A DNA stretch of 64,000 nt from Prochlorococcus sp. AG-347-O22 (GTDB taxonomy: Bacteria; Cyanobacteriota; Cyanobacteriia; PCC-6307; Cyanobiaceae): contig QCCX01000005.1 of NCBI GenBank assembly GCA_003278845.1, forward strand, positions 1-64,000, given 5' to 3'. The position numbers and the translations under genes are program-made. The notes under the pieces are model-generated. The model was not told the DNA's origin and made no database searches. It worked only from the letters and a program-made list of their open reading frames with translations. How positions within the stretch are numbered: the stretch's first letter is position 1; each line of letters begins with the position of its first letter. Shown piece by piece: positions 19,792 through 29,405 of the stretch.

Positions 19792-21708
19792 TTATTCTGT
19801 TCTCCCTTTTTTTTCTATTAATTCATCCATTAATTTGTATAAATTAGGTAGGTCGAAAATTCCTAAATTTGTTCCATCTAAAGCTCTTAAAGCGACTGAA
19901 TCAATTTCCTCTTCTTTATCTCCAATAACTGCAATTAAGGGAACTCTCCCGAGAGTTGCCTCTCTTATTTTATATCCTATTTTTTCATTCCTAACATCAA
20001 CTTTTGATCGGTAACCATTATTATTTATTAATTCATTAAACTTTAAACACTTTTCAATATTTCTATCAGTAATGCTCAATAAAATTATTTGATAAGGCGC
20101 AAGCCAAATTGGAAATTTCGCCTCATATTGTTCAATTAAGATTCCAATAAATCTTTCAAAGGATCCTAAAATTGCTCTATGAAGCATAACTGGATTTCTT
20201 TTTTCATTATCAATATCTACATAAGTGGCATCCAATCTAATAGGCATTGAGAAATCAACCTGAATAGTACCGCATTGCCAAACTCTATTAAGACAATCTT
20301 TTAAGGAGAATTCTATTTTTGGACCATAAAAAGCACCCTCTCCTGGCTGGAGTTCCCACTTTAGGTTCTTATTATCGAGAGCTTTGGTAAGAGCCTCCTC
20401 TGATTTATCCCAAATCTCTTCACTACCTACCCTTTTTTCAGGACGGGTTGATAATTTGATAATGATTTCATCAAAACCAAAAGTTTTATAAACCTCGAAA
20501 ACAAGATCTATAAAAGTTGATACCTCTTCTTGAATTTGCTCTTCTGTGCAGAATATATGTGCATCATCTTGAGTAAAGTTTCTTACTCTCATTAAGCCGT
20601 GTAGTGCACCAGAGGGCTCATTTCTGTGACAAGAACCAAATTCAGCAAGACGAATGGGTAAATCCTTATAACTTTTTAAACCTTGATTAAATACTTGAAT
20701 ATGGCATGGACAATTCATTGGTTTAATTGCATAAGTTCGATTTTCTGAAGCAGTAGTGAACATATCGTCTCTAAATTTTTCCCAATGACCGGATTTTTCC
20801 CAAAGCGATTTATCAACAGCTTGTGGTGTTTTGATTTCTAAATAATCATTTTTTTTGAGTATTTCTCTTATGTACTTTTCCAATACCTGGTAAATTGTCC
20901 ATCCATTTGGATGCCAAAAAATCATTCCTGGAGATTCTTCTTGTATATGAAATAGTGAATGTTTTTTACCAAGTTTTCTATGATCCCTTTTTTCCGCTTC
21001 TTCAATTCTTATTAAGTAGTCGTTGAGCTCTTTTTCTTTTGCCCATGCAGTCCCATATATTCTCTGTAATGATTCATTCTCACTATTGCCTCTCCAGTAT
21101 GAACCTGATAATTTAAGTAATTTAAAATGTCTCAAATGTCTAGTATTGGGTACGTGAGGCCCTCTACACATGTCGATATATTCTTCGTGTTTGTATAAAT
21201 TGATGAGACCATCTTCAGGAATTTCTTCAATTATTCGTAATTTAAAAGTCTCATCTCTTTCTTTAAAAGTTTTAATTGCCTCCTCTTTAGAAACTTGTAA
21301 AATTTCAACGTCATAATTTGTTTTTATTAATTTATTAATTCTATTTTCGATTTTTATTAAATCTTCAGGAGTAAATCTGTATTCTGAGAAAATATCGTAA
21401 TAAAAACCATCTTCAATTACAGGCCCAATTGCCATTTTAATATCAGAGTAAATTTGTTTAACTGCATGACCAATAAGGTGAGCGAAAGAATGTCTTATTA
21501 TTTCAATTCCTTCTTTATCTTTTGATGTGATGATTACAACTTTGGAATCTTTATTTATAGGAATTGTTGCATCAAGAAGAACATCATTTACTTTCCCAGC
21601 AATTGTTGCTTTAGCTAATCCAGCGCCTATACTCTGGGCAATTTCTAGAATAGTTACAGATTTTTCGAAAACCTTTTTTGAACCATCAGGCAAGGTAATT
21701 ATTGGCAT
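19792..21708 (-). CDS. thrS: Threonyl-tRNA synthetase
   Basis: Class II aminoacyl-tRNA synthetase that charges tRNA-Thr. The 638 residues contain the TGS domain (about 1-60), the editing/second additional domain ([13 protein letters not shown], then [14 protein letters not shown]) and the catalytic core. Motif 2 ([23 protein letters not shown]) is followed by the zinc Cys in [13 protein letters not shown]. Motif 3 is [20 protein letters not shown]. The anticodon-binding domain follows (about 540-638, [14 protein letters not shown]). It begins 3 bases after trpS ends. No T-box or leader is evident, since the gene lies inside an operon. Confidence 0.97.
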   Translation of the reverse strand: MPIITLPDGSKKVFEKSVTILEIAQSIGAGLAKATIAGKVNDVLLDATIPINKDSKVVIITSKDKEGIEIIRHSFAHLIGHAVKQIYSDIKMAIGPVIEDGFYYDIFSEYRFTPEDLIKIENRINKLIKTNYDVEILQVSKEEAIKTFKERDETFKLRIIEEIPEDGLINLYKHEEYIDMCRGPHVPNTRHLRHFKLLKLSGSYWRGNSENESLQRIYGTAWAKEKELNDYLIRIEEAEKRDHRKLGKKHSLFHIQEESPGMIFWHPNGWTIYQVLEKYIREILKKNDYLEIKTPQAVDKSLWEKSGHWEKFRDDMFTTASENRTYAIKPMNCPCHIQVFNQGLKSYKDLPIRLAEFGSCHRNEPSGALHGLMRVRNFTQDDAHIFCTEEQIQEEVSTFIDLVFEVYKTFGFDEIIIKLSTRPEKRVGSEEIWDKSEEALTKALDNKNLKWELQPGEGAFYGPKIEFSLKDCLNRVWQCGTIQVDFSMPIRLDATYVDIDNEKRNPVMLHRAILGSFERFIGILIEQYEAKFPIWLAPYQIILLSITDRNIEKCLKFNELINNNGYRSKVDVRNEKIGYKIREATLGRVPLIAVIGDKEEEIDSVALRALDGTNLGIFDLPNLYKLMDELIEKKGRTE

Positions 21709-21711
21709 AAT

Positions 21712-22728
21712 TTATTTCTCCATTTCAAAAAATCCCAATTTTGATTTAACTCTTTTTAAAGTCTGATTCGCTAAATCTTCAGCTTTTTCCTTCCCTTCAT
21801 TAAGGATTTTATTTAGTTGATAGGGATCATTAATTAATAATTTATATTTTTTCTGAATAGGTTCTAGTGATTCAATAAGTTGTTCGGTAATTAATTTTTT
21901 AAATGTCCCCCATCCAGTCTCTGAGAATTCATTTTCACATTGAGAAATTTCTTTGCCAGATAATATTGAATAAATCATCAAAAGATTTTTAGATTCTAGT
22001 CTCTCAGGGTTGTTAAATTCAATTCCAATAGAACTGTCACTTTTTGCTCTTTTAATTTTTTTTGTGATTATTTCAGGTGGATCTAATAAGTTAATGCGAC
22101 TGCCCTCATTAGGATCACTTTTGCTCATCTTTTTTGAACCATCAATTAAACTCATTATTTTTGAACCATTCTTCATGATGATTGGTTGAGGGATCTTTAA
22201 GATATTTTTATCCTTACTAAATCTGGCATTAATTCTCTGTTGTGCAATATCTCTCGCAAGTTCAAGATGTTGTTTTTGATCCTCACCTACTGGTACGAAG
22301 TCAGCATCATAAAGAAGGATGTCTGCAGCCATAAGTATTGGATAGTCAAATAATCCAATAGATACATTATTACCTTGTTGTATGGATTTTTCTTTGAATT
22401 GAATCATTCTTTCCATCCAATTTATTGGGGTCATGCAATTTAATATCCAACAAAGTTCTGAATGTGCTGAAATCTGACTTTGGACAAAAATCGAACATAT
22501 ATTTGGATCTATCCCACAAGCGACGTACAAAGCCGCTGTAGAGATTGTGTTTTTAGATAATTCTTTGGGATTATATGAGGCTGTTATTGCGTGCAAATCA
22601 ACTACACATAGAAATGTTTCATATTGCTCTTGAAGCGTAACCCAATTATTTATGGCCCCTAGCCAATTCCCAATATGTAAATCACCAGTTGGTTGAACTC
22701 CTGAAAGAATTCTTTTTTTATTTGCCAT
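21712..22728 (-). CDS. trpS: Tryptophanyl-tRNA synthetase
   Basis: Class I synthetase charging tRNA-Trp, 338 residues, typical length. The HIGH-type motif is GDLHIGNWLGA (HIGN at residues 18-21) and the KMSKS motif appears exactly in DGSKKMSKSDPN. The binding-site segments ADILLYDADFVPVGEDQKQHLELARDIA are intact. Its first 11 bases overlap the end of the upstream gene (orf at 22718-23140), so translation is probably coupled. It is followed by thrS with 3 bases between them. Confidence 0.97.
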   Translation of the reverse strand: MANKKRILSGVQPTGDLHIGNWLGAINNWVTLQEQYETFLCVVDLHAITASYNPKELSKNTISTAALYVACGIDPNICSIFVQSQISAHSELCWILNCMTPINWMERMIQFKEKSIQQGNNVSIGLFDYPILMAADILLYDADFVPVGEDQKQHLELARDIAQQRINARFSKDKNILKIPQPIIMKNGSKIMSLIDGSKKMSKSDPNEGSRINLLDPPEIITKKIKRAKSDSSIGIEFNNPERLESKNLLMIYSILSGKEISQCENEFSETGWGTFKKLITEQLIESLEPIQKKYKLLINDPYQLNKILNEGKEKAEDLANQTLKRVKSKLGFFEMEK

Positions 22729-23140
22729 CCTCTTCTACTTCGCTAGATTGGATCTCTTCAGTCGATGTACTTTTTACAGGTCTTGCAAAAGGGTCAGGTG
22801 CTGTTTTTGTCTTTTCTTCATAAGAATTTTGTGATTGTCTACTCGGAGAAGAGTTTTTATTATTTTTTGCATATTCTTTGATTGATTCAATCAATTTTTC
22901 ATCTTTGATCATTTCGCTAAGTGTTCTAACAGAGAAACCCAGAACTGCAACGGTTGATCTTAATTGAAATGTCTCTTGTATTGATTTAACAGCTTTCATT
23001 TCGTTATCACTCAATCTTATGCGGAATCCTCCTCCATCTCTTCTGCCGCCCGATCTATCTCTGAAATTAGATCTTTCATTGTTAGAACGACCTCTGTAAT
23101 TTTCTTGTCCAGGATTATTGCTGAAATTTGAATTAGACAT
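22718..23140 (-). CDS. RG-rich protein with ribbon-helix-helix-like core
   Basis: A 140-residue protein I cannot name. Three parts are visible. The first is a low-complexity N-terminus rich in Asn, Arg and Gly (residues 1-38, several RGR, DRSGGRRDGGG units) like RNA-binding RG boxes. The second is a core at about 39-76 (FRIRLSDNEMKAV, then STVAVLGFSVRTLSEMI) whose strand-helix-helix pattern resembles ribbon-helix-helix DNA-binding proteins. The third is a disordered, Ser/Glu-rich tail. It is the 5'-most gene of the minus run trpS-thrS-glk-thrB and overlaps trpS by 11 bases. The fold call is an inference from the helix pattern only. Confidence 0.7.
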   Translation of the reverse strand: MSNSNFSNNPGQENYRGRSNNERSNFRDRSGGRRDGGGFRIRLSDNEMKAVKSIQETFQLRSTVAVLGFSVRTLSEMIKDEKLIESIKEYAKNNKNSSPSRQSQNSYEEKTKTAPDPFARPVKSTSTEEIQSSEVEEDGK

Positions 23141-23305
23141 CTTAATGTTTCTTAAGTTATTTAAATAGTCTATTAACTTAGCATCTTGTTATGCAATAAG
23201 TCTTTTTAAAAGGCTTAAATTTTTATCTTTTGATTAACGACTTATGAAATTTTGCTTTTCTCATTCACAACTTGCATTAATATAAAATTAGAAAAATAAA
23301 GTATT

Positions 23306-24640
23306 GTGTTTGATATTAGTAATGACAACCTTTTGAAGGATTTCATAAAGTTTCCAAAAAAAAATCTTATTATTATTTTATTATTGTTAGGTTTTGGGGA
23401 ATGGTTTGTCAGTGACTTAATTCATTTTGCAGGAGGCTCAATAGGATTTTTTGCGTTGTGTTTGGGGGGATATTTTTACTTGAAGAATGATAGGCCTAAA
23501 TTTAATGAGCCAAGTAATTTAGATGGTTGGATAAACCTATGTAATGAAGATTTGAATTTTTTTGAAGAACTTGAAGCAACAAATGAATTAGAAAAACAGA
23601 ATTCAAAAAGACAAAAAAGACTTGAATCTATTCTTAATAGATGTGAAAAAGAAAAAATAAGTTGCATTGGACAAAAAGATTATCAAAGTTTTCAATCTGT
23701 TTTGCAAAGTAATTTCAAAGCAGATAAGTTTGACTTTGATTTATACGAAAAACTGCCTAAATACAATTCTTCTCAAGTTATTCCAGAAGAAGCTTTGATG
23801 AGTGATGCAATCTTGTATTTTATAAACTTGCCTTTGTCGGCAAATGATTTTTTGTGGCTGGAAAAGTTTCCTAAAAATATGCCAATCTGGTTGGTGGCTT
23901 TAACTTCCAACCAAATAGAAGCCAAAAATCAGATAGAAGACTTAAAGTCTCAAATTTCAAGTGACTTTACAAACAAAATTATTACTTTTGATGTGAATAA
24001 GAGTGAAATAACAAATATACCTTTTTCTTTAAGGAAGTTTTTCATAAGTTCATCTAAAAATATTGAAAATACAAAAAAAAGGCTCTTGAAAGAACTTCAT
24101 GCTGCCTGGCAATCTGAAATTGAAGGTATAAGAAGAATGCAGTTAAAAGGTATACAAAGAAAAAATCAGATTCTTGTCGCAACAACTGTTTTCTTATCTC
24201 CTATCCCATCAATTGATGTTATGGCAATGACAGTATTAAATTCTTTAATGATTAAAGAAATTAAGTCTATATGGGGATGTAATTGGTCTCCTGAAATTTT
24301 AGATAAAGTATCCAAAGAGATTTTAAAGACTGCAATTGCTCAGGGAGTTATTGAATGGAGTGGACAGACTCTAATTGGTATAACAAAATTACATGGCCCA
24401 AATTGGCTTGTCTCTGGAACATTTCAGGCTGTCAGTGCTGCTTATTTAACAAGAGTAGTATCGAGTTCTTTGGCTGATTTTATGGCAATAACAAAAGGAG
24501 TAGAAGAACCTGATTTAGATTTCATAAAGAAAAATTCTGAGAAAATTGTTGAAGAAGCTTTTGAAAAAGAAAAAATAAATTGGAAAGGATTTATTTCTGA
24601 TCTTAGAAAACCACTTATGAAACTATCTTTTAATTCATAA
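23306..24640 (+). CDS. DUF697 (YcjF-like) membrane protein
   Basis: A 444-residue protein with a GTG start, divergent from the RG-rich gene. The N-terminus has one or two hydrophobic segments (about residues 17-50), followed by a charged stretch and a domain with the general pattern of a small GTPase but without a recognisable P-loop (GxxxxGKS/T). The C-terminal DUF697 domain starts at about 270: helices in VATTVFLSPIPSIDVMAMTV and AIAQGVIEWSGQTLIGITK, with further amphipathic helices after. DUF697 proteins are often fused to Era-like GTPases, so this looks like a degenerate member. The role is unknown. The metal transporter follows directly. Confidence 0.8.
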   Translation: MFDISNDNLLKDFIKFPKKNLIIILLLLGFGEWFVSDLIHFAGGSIGFFALCLGGYFYLKNDRPKFNEPSNLDGWINLCNEDLNFFEELEATNELEKQNSKRQKRLESILNRCEKEKISCIGQKDYQSFQSVLQSNFKADKFDFDLYEKLPKYNSSQVIPEEALMSDAILYFINLPLSANDFLWLEKFPKNMPIWLVALTSNQIEAKNQIEDLKSQISSDFTNKIITFDVNKSEITNIPFSLRKFFISSSKNIENTKKRLLKELHAAWQSEIEGIRRMQLKGIQRKNQILVATTVFLSPIPSIDVMAMTVLNSLMIKEIKSIWGCNWSPEILDKVSKEILKTAIAQGVIEWSGQTLIGITKLHGPNWLVSGTFQAVSAAYLTRVVSSSLADFMAITKGVEEPDLDFIKKNSEKIVEEAFEKEKINWKGFISDLRKPLMKLSFNS

Positions 24641-24651
24641 TCTTGGGATTG

Positions 24652-25560
24652 ATGTTAAAAATGAAAAAAAATATTTTTTTTTTAAGTTTGATACTTCTGC
24701 TTTCTATTGCTTCAGGCTCATGTAAGAGAATATCAAATAAAAATGAAACTAAAGAAGTAATACTGGTAAGTTTCACTGTTTTGGCGGATATGATTAGCAA
24801 TATCGCTAAAGATGATTTTATTGTTAGATCAATAACGAAACCTGGAGTTGAAGTTCATGGCTACCAACCAACACCAAGCGATTTGGTAAATGCCTCTAAT
24901 GCTTTTGTTTTTATTGATAATGGATTTGGATTTGAATTATGGGCTGAAAAATTTGTTTCTAATTTAAAAGTTAAAAGAATTACTGTCGCGGAAGATTTGG
25001 ATCCTATTTTTATCAGTGAAGATTTTTATAAAGGGAAACCCAATCCTCATGCCTGGATTTCTCCAAAAAGAGGGATCCTATACGTAGATATTCTCGTGGA
25101 TTCTTTATCAGAATTGAGGCCATCCAAACGAACATTATTTGAAGAAAATGGAAAAATTTATAAAGATAAACTATCTAAAATAGATAAAGAATTTTCACTT
25201 TTTATTAATAACTTAAATAAAGACAGGAGGTATCTAGTAAGTTGTGAAGGTGCTTTTTCTTATCTGACAAATGATTATGGATTAGAGGAAGTTTATTTGT
25301 GGCCAGTTAATGCTGAGAGTCAAATTACTCCCAAAAGAATGGCAAGAACAATTTCACTAGTTAAAGAAAAAAATGTTCCATCTGTATTTTGCGAAAGTAC
25401 TGTAAGTAACGAATCTCAAATGGTTGTTGCAAACGAAACTGGGGCTAATTTTGGAGGAAATCTTTTTGTTGATTCATTATCTGATGATAGTGGGCCTGCT
25501 AGTTCCTATATAAAAATGCTTGAGCATAATTTGGATTTGATTAAAAAAGGACTTTTTTGA
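24652..25560 (+). CDS. mntC: Metal ABC transporter substrate-binding lipoprotein (Mn/Zn type)
   Basis: Periplasmic binding protein of the cluster A-I (ZnuA/MntC/PsaA) family. With the ATG at 24652 the protein is 302 residues; an in-frame TTG at 24643 and an ATG at 24661 are alternatives. A lipoprotein signal ends with the lipobox SGSC (Cys24). Likely metal ligands are His in EVHGYQPTPSD, His in NPHAWISP, Glu in FCESTVSN and Asp in VDSLSDDSGPAS. The His-rich loop common in ZnuA is missing, which favours manganese, though zinc or iron cannot be excluded. ATPase and permease genes follow with 3- and 12-base gaps. Confidence 0.88.
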   Translation: MLKMKKNIFFLSLILLLSIASGSCKRISNKNETKEVILVSFTVLADMISNIAKDDFIVRSITKPGVEVHGYQPTPSDLVNASNAFVFIDNGFGFELWAEKFVSNLKVKRITVAEDLDPIFISEDFYKGKPNPHAWISPKRGILYVDILVDSLSELRPSKRTLFEENGKIYKDKLSKIDKEFSLFINNLNKDRRYLVSCEGAFSYLTNDYGLEEVYLWPVNAESQITPKRMARTISLVKEKNVPSVFCESTVSNESQMVVANETGANFGGNLFVDSLSDDSGPASSYIKMLEHNLDLIKKGLF

Positions 25561-25563
25561 ATT

Positions 25564-26328
25564 ATGGAAACAATCAATTATCAAAACTTTAGGATTGAGG
25601 CAGAGAATATTTGCGTAGATTACAACGGTAAGGTGGCTTTGTATGATGCCAATTTAAGATTGAAACCTGGCCAGATTTGTGGGTTAGTAGGGATGAACGG
25701 GGCTGGTAAAACAACTTTCTTTAATGCTTTAACTGGCTTTGTAAATATTTCAAAGGGAAAAATTAGAATAAATGGAGAGTCTGTAAGATCTGCTCAAAAA
25801 GATCAGACAATTGCTTATGTTCCTCAAAATGAGGGAATTGATAGTCAATTTCCAATTAGTGTTTGGGATGTAGTGATGATGGGAAGATATGGTTCGATGA
25901 ATATTTTTAGGTCTCCTAGAGAGTCTGATGTTCAGGCGGTTAAAGATGCTATTGAGAGAGTTGATCTTACTGATCATTTATATACACCTATTGGAAACTT
26001 ATCTGGAGGTCAGAGAAAACGAACTTTTTTAGCTAGAGCAATTGCGCAAAGAGCATCAATACTTCTTCTTGATGAGCCTTTTTCAGGTGTTGATATAAGA
26101 ACTGAAAAACTTATCTCGGAATTATTTATTCAATTTAAAAATGAAGGGAAAACCATATTATTATCAACGCACGATATGATTCATGTCCGTGAATTTTGTG
26201 ATTTGGTTCTTTTAATAAATAAAACTGTTGTAGCTTATGGGGAAACCTCTGAAGTGTTTACCCCTGAAAATATTACAACCACTTTTGGAGGGATCTCACC
26301 TGATTTCTTGTTTGGACCTGAATCCTAA
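25564..26328 (+). CDS. mntA: Metal ABC transporter ATP-binding protein
   Basis: A 254-residue ATPase of a metal-ion importer. The Walker A motif GMNGAGKT is at residues 43-50, the Q-loop is AYVPQNEGID, the signature is LSGGQ (near residue 146), and Walker B LLLDEPFSG is followed by the switch His in LLSTHDM. The sequence is closest in style to MntB/ZnuC-family ATPases. It sits between the binding-protein gene (3-base gap) and the permease (12-base gap), forming a complete importer. Metal specificity must be taken from the binding protein. Confidence 0.9.
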   Translation: METINYQNFRIEAENICVDYNGKVALYDANLRLKPGQICGLVGMNGAGKTTFFNALTGFVNISKGKIRINGESVRSAQKDQTIAYVPQNEGIDSQFPISVWDVVMMGRYGSMNIFRSPRESDVQAVKDAIERVDLTDHLYTPIGNLSGGQRKRTFLARAIAQRASILLLDEPFSGVDIRTEKLISELFIQFKNEGKTILLSTHDMIHVREFCDLVLLINKTVVAYGETSEVFTPENITTTFGGISPDFLFGPES

Positions 26329-26340
26329 ATTTTAATTTAT

Positions 26341-27213
26341 ATGGAGCTCTGTTCTTTTTTAACTTTAGATTCATTCATCACAGATCCTTTAACTCATGAC
26401 TTTATGAGAAAAGCCCTTCTTATGAGTTCATTAGTTGCAGCTGTTTGTGGTTTTCTATCAAGTTATTTGACTCTTAAAGGATGGGCTTTAATGGGAGATG
26501 CAGTGTCACATTCGGTTATGCCTGGTGTTGTGGTTGCTTATGCATTAGGTCTTCCTTTCTCATTAGGGGCATTTATTTTCGGAGTTGGTTCTGTAGCCTT
26601 GATAGGGTTTATTAAGCAGAAATCTAGAGTTAAGGAAGATACTGTTATTGGGTTGGTATTTACTGGATTTTTCGCTCTTGGAATAGTATTGGTTTCTAAG
26701 ATTAAAAGTAATATTGATTTGCACTCTATTCTTTTTGGTAGTCCATTAGGAATATCACTTTCAGATGTAAAACAAACTATATTCATTTCTTTATTAGTAG
26801 TAATCCTTTTATCAATTTTCAGAAAAGATTTAATGCTTTATTGTTTTGACCCTAGGCATGCAAAAACAGTTGGGATTAATGTATTTTTTCTTCATTATTT
26901 ACTTCTCACATGCTTATCTTTGGCAGCTGTTGTGGGGTTGCAGTCTGTTGGAATTATTTTGGTAGTTGCAATGTTGATTACACCAGGGGCTACAGCATAT
27001 TTACTTACGGATAAGTTTGATAATATGACAGTAATTTCAGTATTAAGTGCAATCATCTCAAGCCTTATAGGAATCTATGTTAGTTTTTGGTTTGATCTTG
27101 AAACAGGTGGATCAATTGTCTTGGCACAAACTTTTATATTTTTATTTGCTTTTTTATTCGCTCCAAGATATGGAATATTTAAGTTAAAGAAATTATTTGC
27201 TGGGTTTAAATGA
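26341..27213 (+). CDS. mntB: Metal ABC transporter permease
   Basis: A 290-residue integral membrane protein with about eight hydrophobic segments, of the ZnuB/MntB (ABC-3) family. The first loop carries WALMGDAVSHSVMPGVV, the conserved family motif, and LQSVGIILVVAMLITPGATAYLL is the second. It completes the three-gene importer. Its last four bases (ATGA) overlap the start of the following DUF4336 gene, so the latter is probably co-transcribed and translationally coupled. Confidence 0.9.
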   Translation: MELCSFLTLDSFITDPLTHDFMRKALLMSSLVAAVCGFLSSYLTLKGWALMGDAVSHSVMPGVVVAYALGLPFSLGAFIFGVGSVALIGFIKQKSRVKEDTVIGLVFTGFFALGIVLVSKIKSNIDLHSILFGSPLGISLSDVKQTIFISLLVVILLSIFRKDLMLYCFDPRHAKTVGINVFFLHYLLLTCLSLAAVVGLQSVGIILVVAMLITPGATAYLLTDKFDNMTVISVLSAIISSLIGIYVSFWFDLETGGSIVLAQTFIFLFAFLFAPRYGIFKLKKLFAGFK

Positions 27214-28382
27214 TTGTGTTGGATGAAACTTTAAATAAAAAGTGGAATTGGTGGCCATTATTCCCCTTATATCCTTATGGAAAAAAGAAAACAATTTTAA
27301 AAGAATTAATTCCTGATCAAATTTGGTCCTTGGAACAAATACAGGGACTTTATTATGTCGCGGTTCCAATAAGAATGACGGTAATAAAGGTTGATAATGG
27401 ATTGATGCTAATAAATCCATTGCCTCCAACAAAAGAATTAATAAATGAGTTAGAAAAATTAATTGCGATTCATGGCAAAGTAAAAACAATAATTCTACCG
27501 AGTGCCTCTGGACTAGAACATAAAATCGGACTGCCAGCTCTTTCAAGAACTTTTAAAGATGCAGAAATTTGGCTTTGTCCTGGACAATGGAGTTTCCCCA
27601 TAAATCTACCACTAGATTTCTTAGGAATTCCATCAAAAAGGTCAAGAATACTCTTTGAGGAAGGTACTCCACATACAAACTACTTTAAATGGTCTTCATT
27701 AGGCCCTCTGAATTTAGGACTTGGAAGATATCAGGAGATAAGCTGTTTCCATTATCCTACGAAAACACTTCATGTGACAGACGCAATAGTTGGAATAGAC
27801 TCCACTCCCCCTGGGATATTTGATTTTGATCCAACGCCACTTCTTTTTCATTCTAGAGAGAGAGGAGATGAACCTTTGATTGACTCCATCGAACATAGAA
27901 AAAAAGGATGGAAAAGGTTAGTCTTGTTTTCATCTTTTTTAAAACCAGGTAAATTAAATATTCCACCTTTAAAAAAAATATTTAAGTATTCATTCAAAAA
28001 AGACCTGAGGAATTGGAGATCTCATTTCGGTATTTATCCCTTTTTATGGGACGAAGATTGGGAATCTTCCCTTGTTGAAATAATGGGTAAAGATATTCCT
28101 AAGATTCAAATTGCACCAGTTTTACAGAAATTAATTTTTCCGCGTTCAAAAGAAGTTTTACTCAAATGGTTAGAAAATATCAAGTGTTTTGAAGATATGG
28201 AATATTTAATTCCAGCTCATTTTACGGCCCCTATAAAATTTACAACAGAAGATTGTCAAAAATTAATTAATGAAATTAATTCCCAAAAGTGGGACAAACT
28301 TCCTGAGGATAATAAATTTTTGATGGGTTTATATAAAAAGTTGTTTGAACTAGGAATAATTCCTGAAGAAGTAAATCTTTAA
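27210..28382 (+). CDS. DUF4336 domain protein (metallo-beta-lactamase-like fold)
   Basis: A 390-residue protein of the DUF4336 family, common in cyanobacteria and algae. It has the general outline of the metallo-beta-lactamase fold (MTVIKVDNGLMLINPLPPT, then IILPSASGLEHKIGLPALSRTF with the conserved His), but I do not see a full HxHxDH motif, so catalysis is doubtful. It starts on an ATG overlapping the metal permease stop by 4 bases, hinting at a shared role in metal handling; this is inference. It is convergent with the DUF760 gene, with a gap of only 6 bases. Confidence 0.8.
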   Translation: MIVLDETLNKKWNWWPLFPLYPYGKKKTILKELIPDQIWSLEQIQGLYYVAVPIRMTVIKVDNGLMLINPLPPTKELINELEKLIAIHGKVKTIILPSASGLEHKIGLPALSRTFKDAEIWLCPGQWSFPINLPLDFLGIPSKRSRILFEEGTPHTNYFKWSSLGPLNLGLGRYQEISCFHYPTKTLHVTDAIVGIDSTPPGIFDFDPTPLLFHSRERGDEPLIDSIEHRKKGWKRLVLFSSFLKPGKLNIPPLKKIFKYSFKKDLRNWRSHFGIYPFLWDEDWESSLVEIMGKDIPKIQIAPVLQKLIFPRSKEVLLKWLENIKCFEDMEYLIPAHFTAPIKFTTEDCQKLINEINSQKWDKLPEDNKFLMGLYKKLFELGIIPEEVNL

Positions 28383-28388
28383 AAACAA

Positions 28389-28724
28389 TTATTCTTCAAT
28401 AGACATGTTCTCATCATTTTTAAGTGTTTGTTCCAGCTCTTTTCTTTGCTCCATTTGTCTTAAGAAATATCCTGTCATCATTGCAGAAGATAATAAATTA
28501 GCAATGTTGTCTTTTGAAGATGTTATTTTTACATCAAATTGATCTGAAGGAAGCATTCCCAGAAGACCTTGAACATTATGTCTAATAATTTCTTGAATAT
28601 CTTCACTAGCTGATTTTGCTACTCTTTGCAAAACCTCTGGAGATTGTTTTTGTAAATATTGGATTAAATCATTCTCATCGTTTGGATCATTATTTTCAGT
28701 AGCAAGAAATTCTGGATTAAACAT
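28389..28724 (-). CDS. DUF760 protein
   Basis: A 111-residue acidic, helical protein of the DUF760 family, which is conserved in cyanobacteria and plants. The conserved part covers roughly residues 18-95: LIQYLQKQSPEVLQRVAKSAS, then VQGLLGMLPSDQFDVKI and NLLSSAMMTGYFLRQMEQR. In plants a DUF760 protein is reported as part of chloroplast regulation, but the bacterial role is unknown. No signal or membrane segment is present. It lies 45 bases downstream of lepB on the same strand. Confidence 0.82.
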   Translation of the reverse strand: MFNPEFLATENNDPNDENDLIQYLQKQSPEVLQRVAKSASEDIQEIIRHNVQGLLGMLPSDQFDVKITSSKDNIANLLSSAMMTGYFLRQMEQRKELEQTLKNDENMSIEE

Positions 28725-28769
28725 TTCTACAACTTCAAGATATAAAAACCCTACAACATCACGTACCCA

Positions 28770-29354
28770 TTAATCTAAATTATTAAGGGCAGGGAACCGA
28801 ATAGGTCCAATTTTATTAAACGGCCAATATCTAAAAATAGCTTTACCAATAACCTTTTCATAGGGTAAAAATCCCCAAATATGGGAGTCCATACTGTTAT
28901 TTCTATTGTCTCCCATCACCCATAATGACTCTTCTGGGACAATAAAAGGCCCTATAGAATAATTAATATTTTTGTCATAAACGTAATTTTTTTGAGCGAT
29001 ATCATTTAAGTAAAGATTACCTTCTCTCACTTCTATCTTGTCTCCAGGTATTCCAATTACTCTTTTTATTAGTGCAGTATCTGCTTCGTAACCAGCATTA
29101 ATTAATTGTTCCGGAACGTTAAAAACAACTATTTTATTTTTTAATTTTGAAAGATTTGATTTGGATGTGATTTTGGGAGTTACTTTCTCAACAAGAATTT
29201 TATCTTGTATTTGAAGAGTTGGAAGCATTGAACCGGATGGGATCCATCTTGGCTCTATAACCTGCCATCGTATAATTAAGGCTATAAATACCCAGATTAA
29301 AAGATTTTTTAAATCCTTTAGTATTGAATTTCTTTTTTCTTGAGTTGTAGACAT
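28770..29354 (-). CDS. lepB: Signal peptidase I
   Basis: Membrane-bound serine/lysine protease that removes signal peptides in the periplasm. The 194 residues are short but normal for cyanobacterial type I enzymes. The single N-terminal transmembrane helix (about 17-33) is followed by the catalytic Ser42 in PSGSMLPTL. The catalytic Lys97 is in ALIKRVIGIPGDKIEV, and the box GDNRNNSMDSHIWGFLP is intact. It is divergent from menD, with 51 bases between the starts. Confidence 0.95.
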   Translation of the reverse strand: MSTTQEKRNSILKDLKNLLIWVFIALIIRWQVIEPRWIPSGSMLPTLQIQDKILVEKVTPKITSKSNLSKLKNKIVVFNVPEQLINAGYEADTALIKRVIGIPGDKIEVREGNLYLNDIAQKNYVYDKNINYSIGPFIVPEESLWVMGDNRNNSMDSHIWGFLPYEKVIGKAIFRYWPFNKIGPIRFPALNNLD

Positions 29355-29405
29355 GTTTTATTTAATTCAGTTATTAAGGAAAATCCCAAAGCATTTATAT
29401 AAATT

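Noticed and set aside
23141..23305. A small stem-loop (AAGTCTTTTT...AAAAGGCTT) as terminator or RNA
   Set aside because: It lies between divergent starts where a terminator is not expected, and the stem is AT-rich with a three-base loop.
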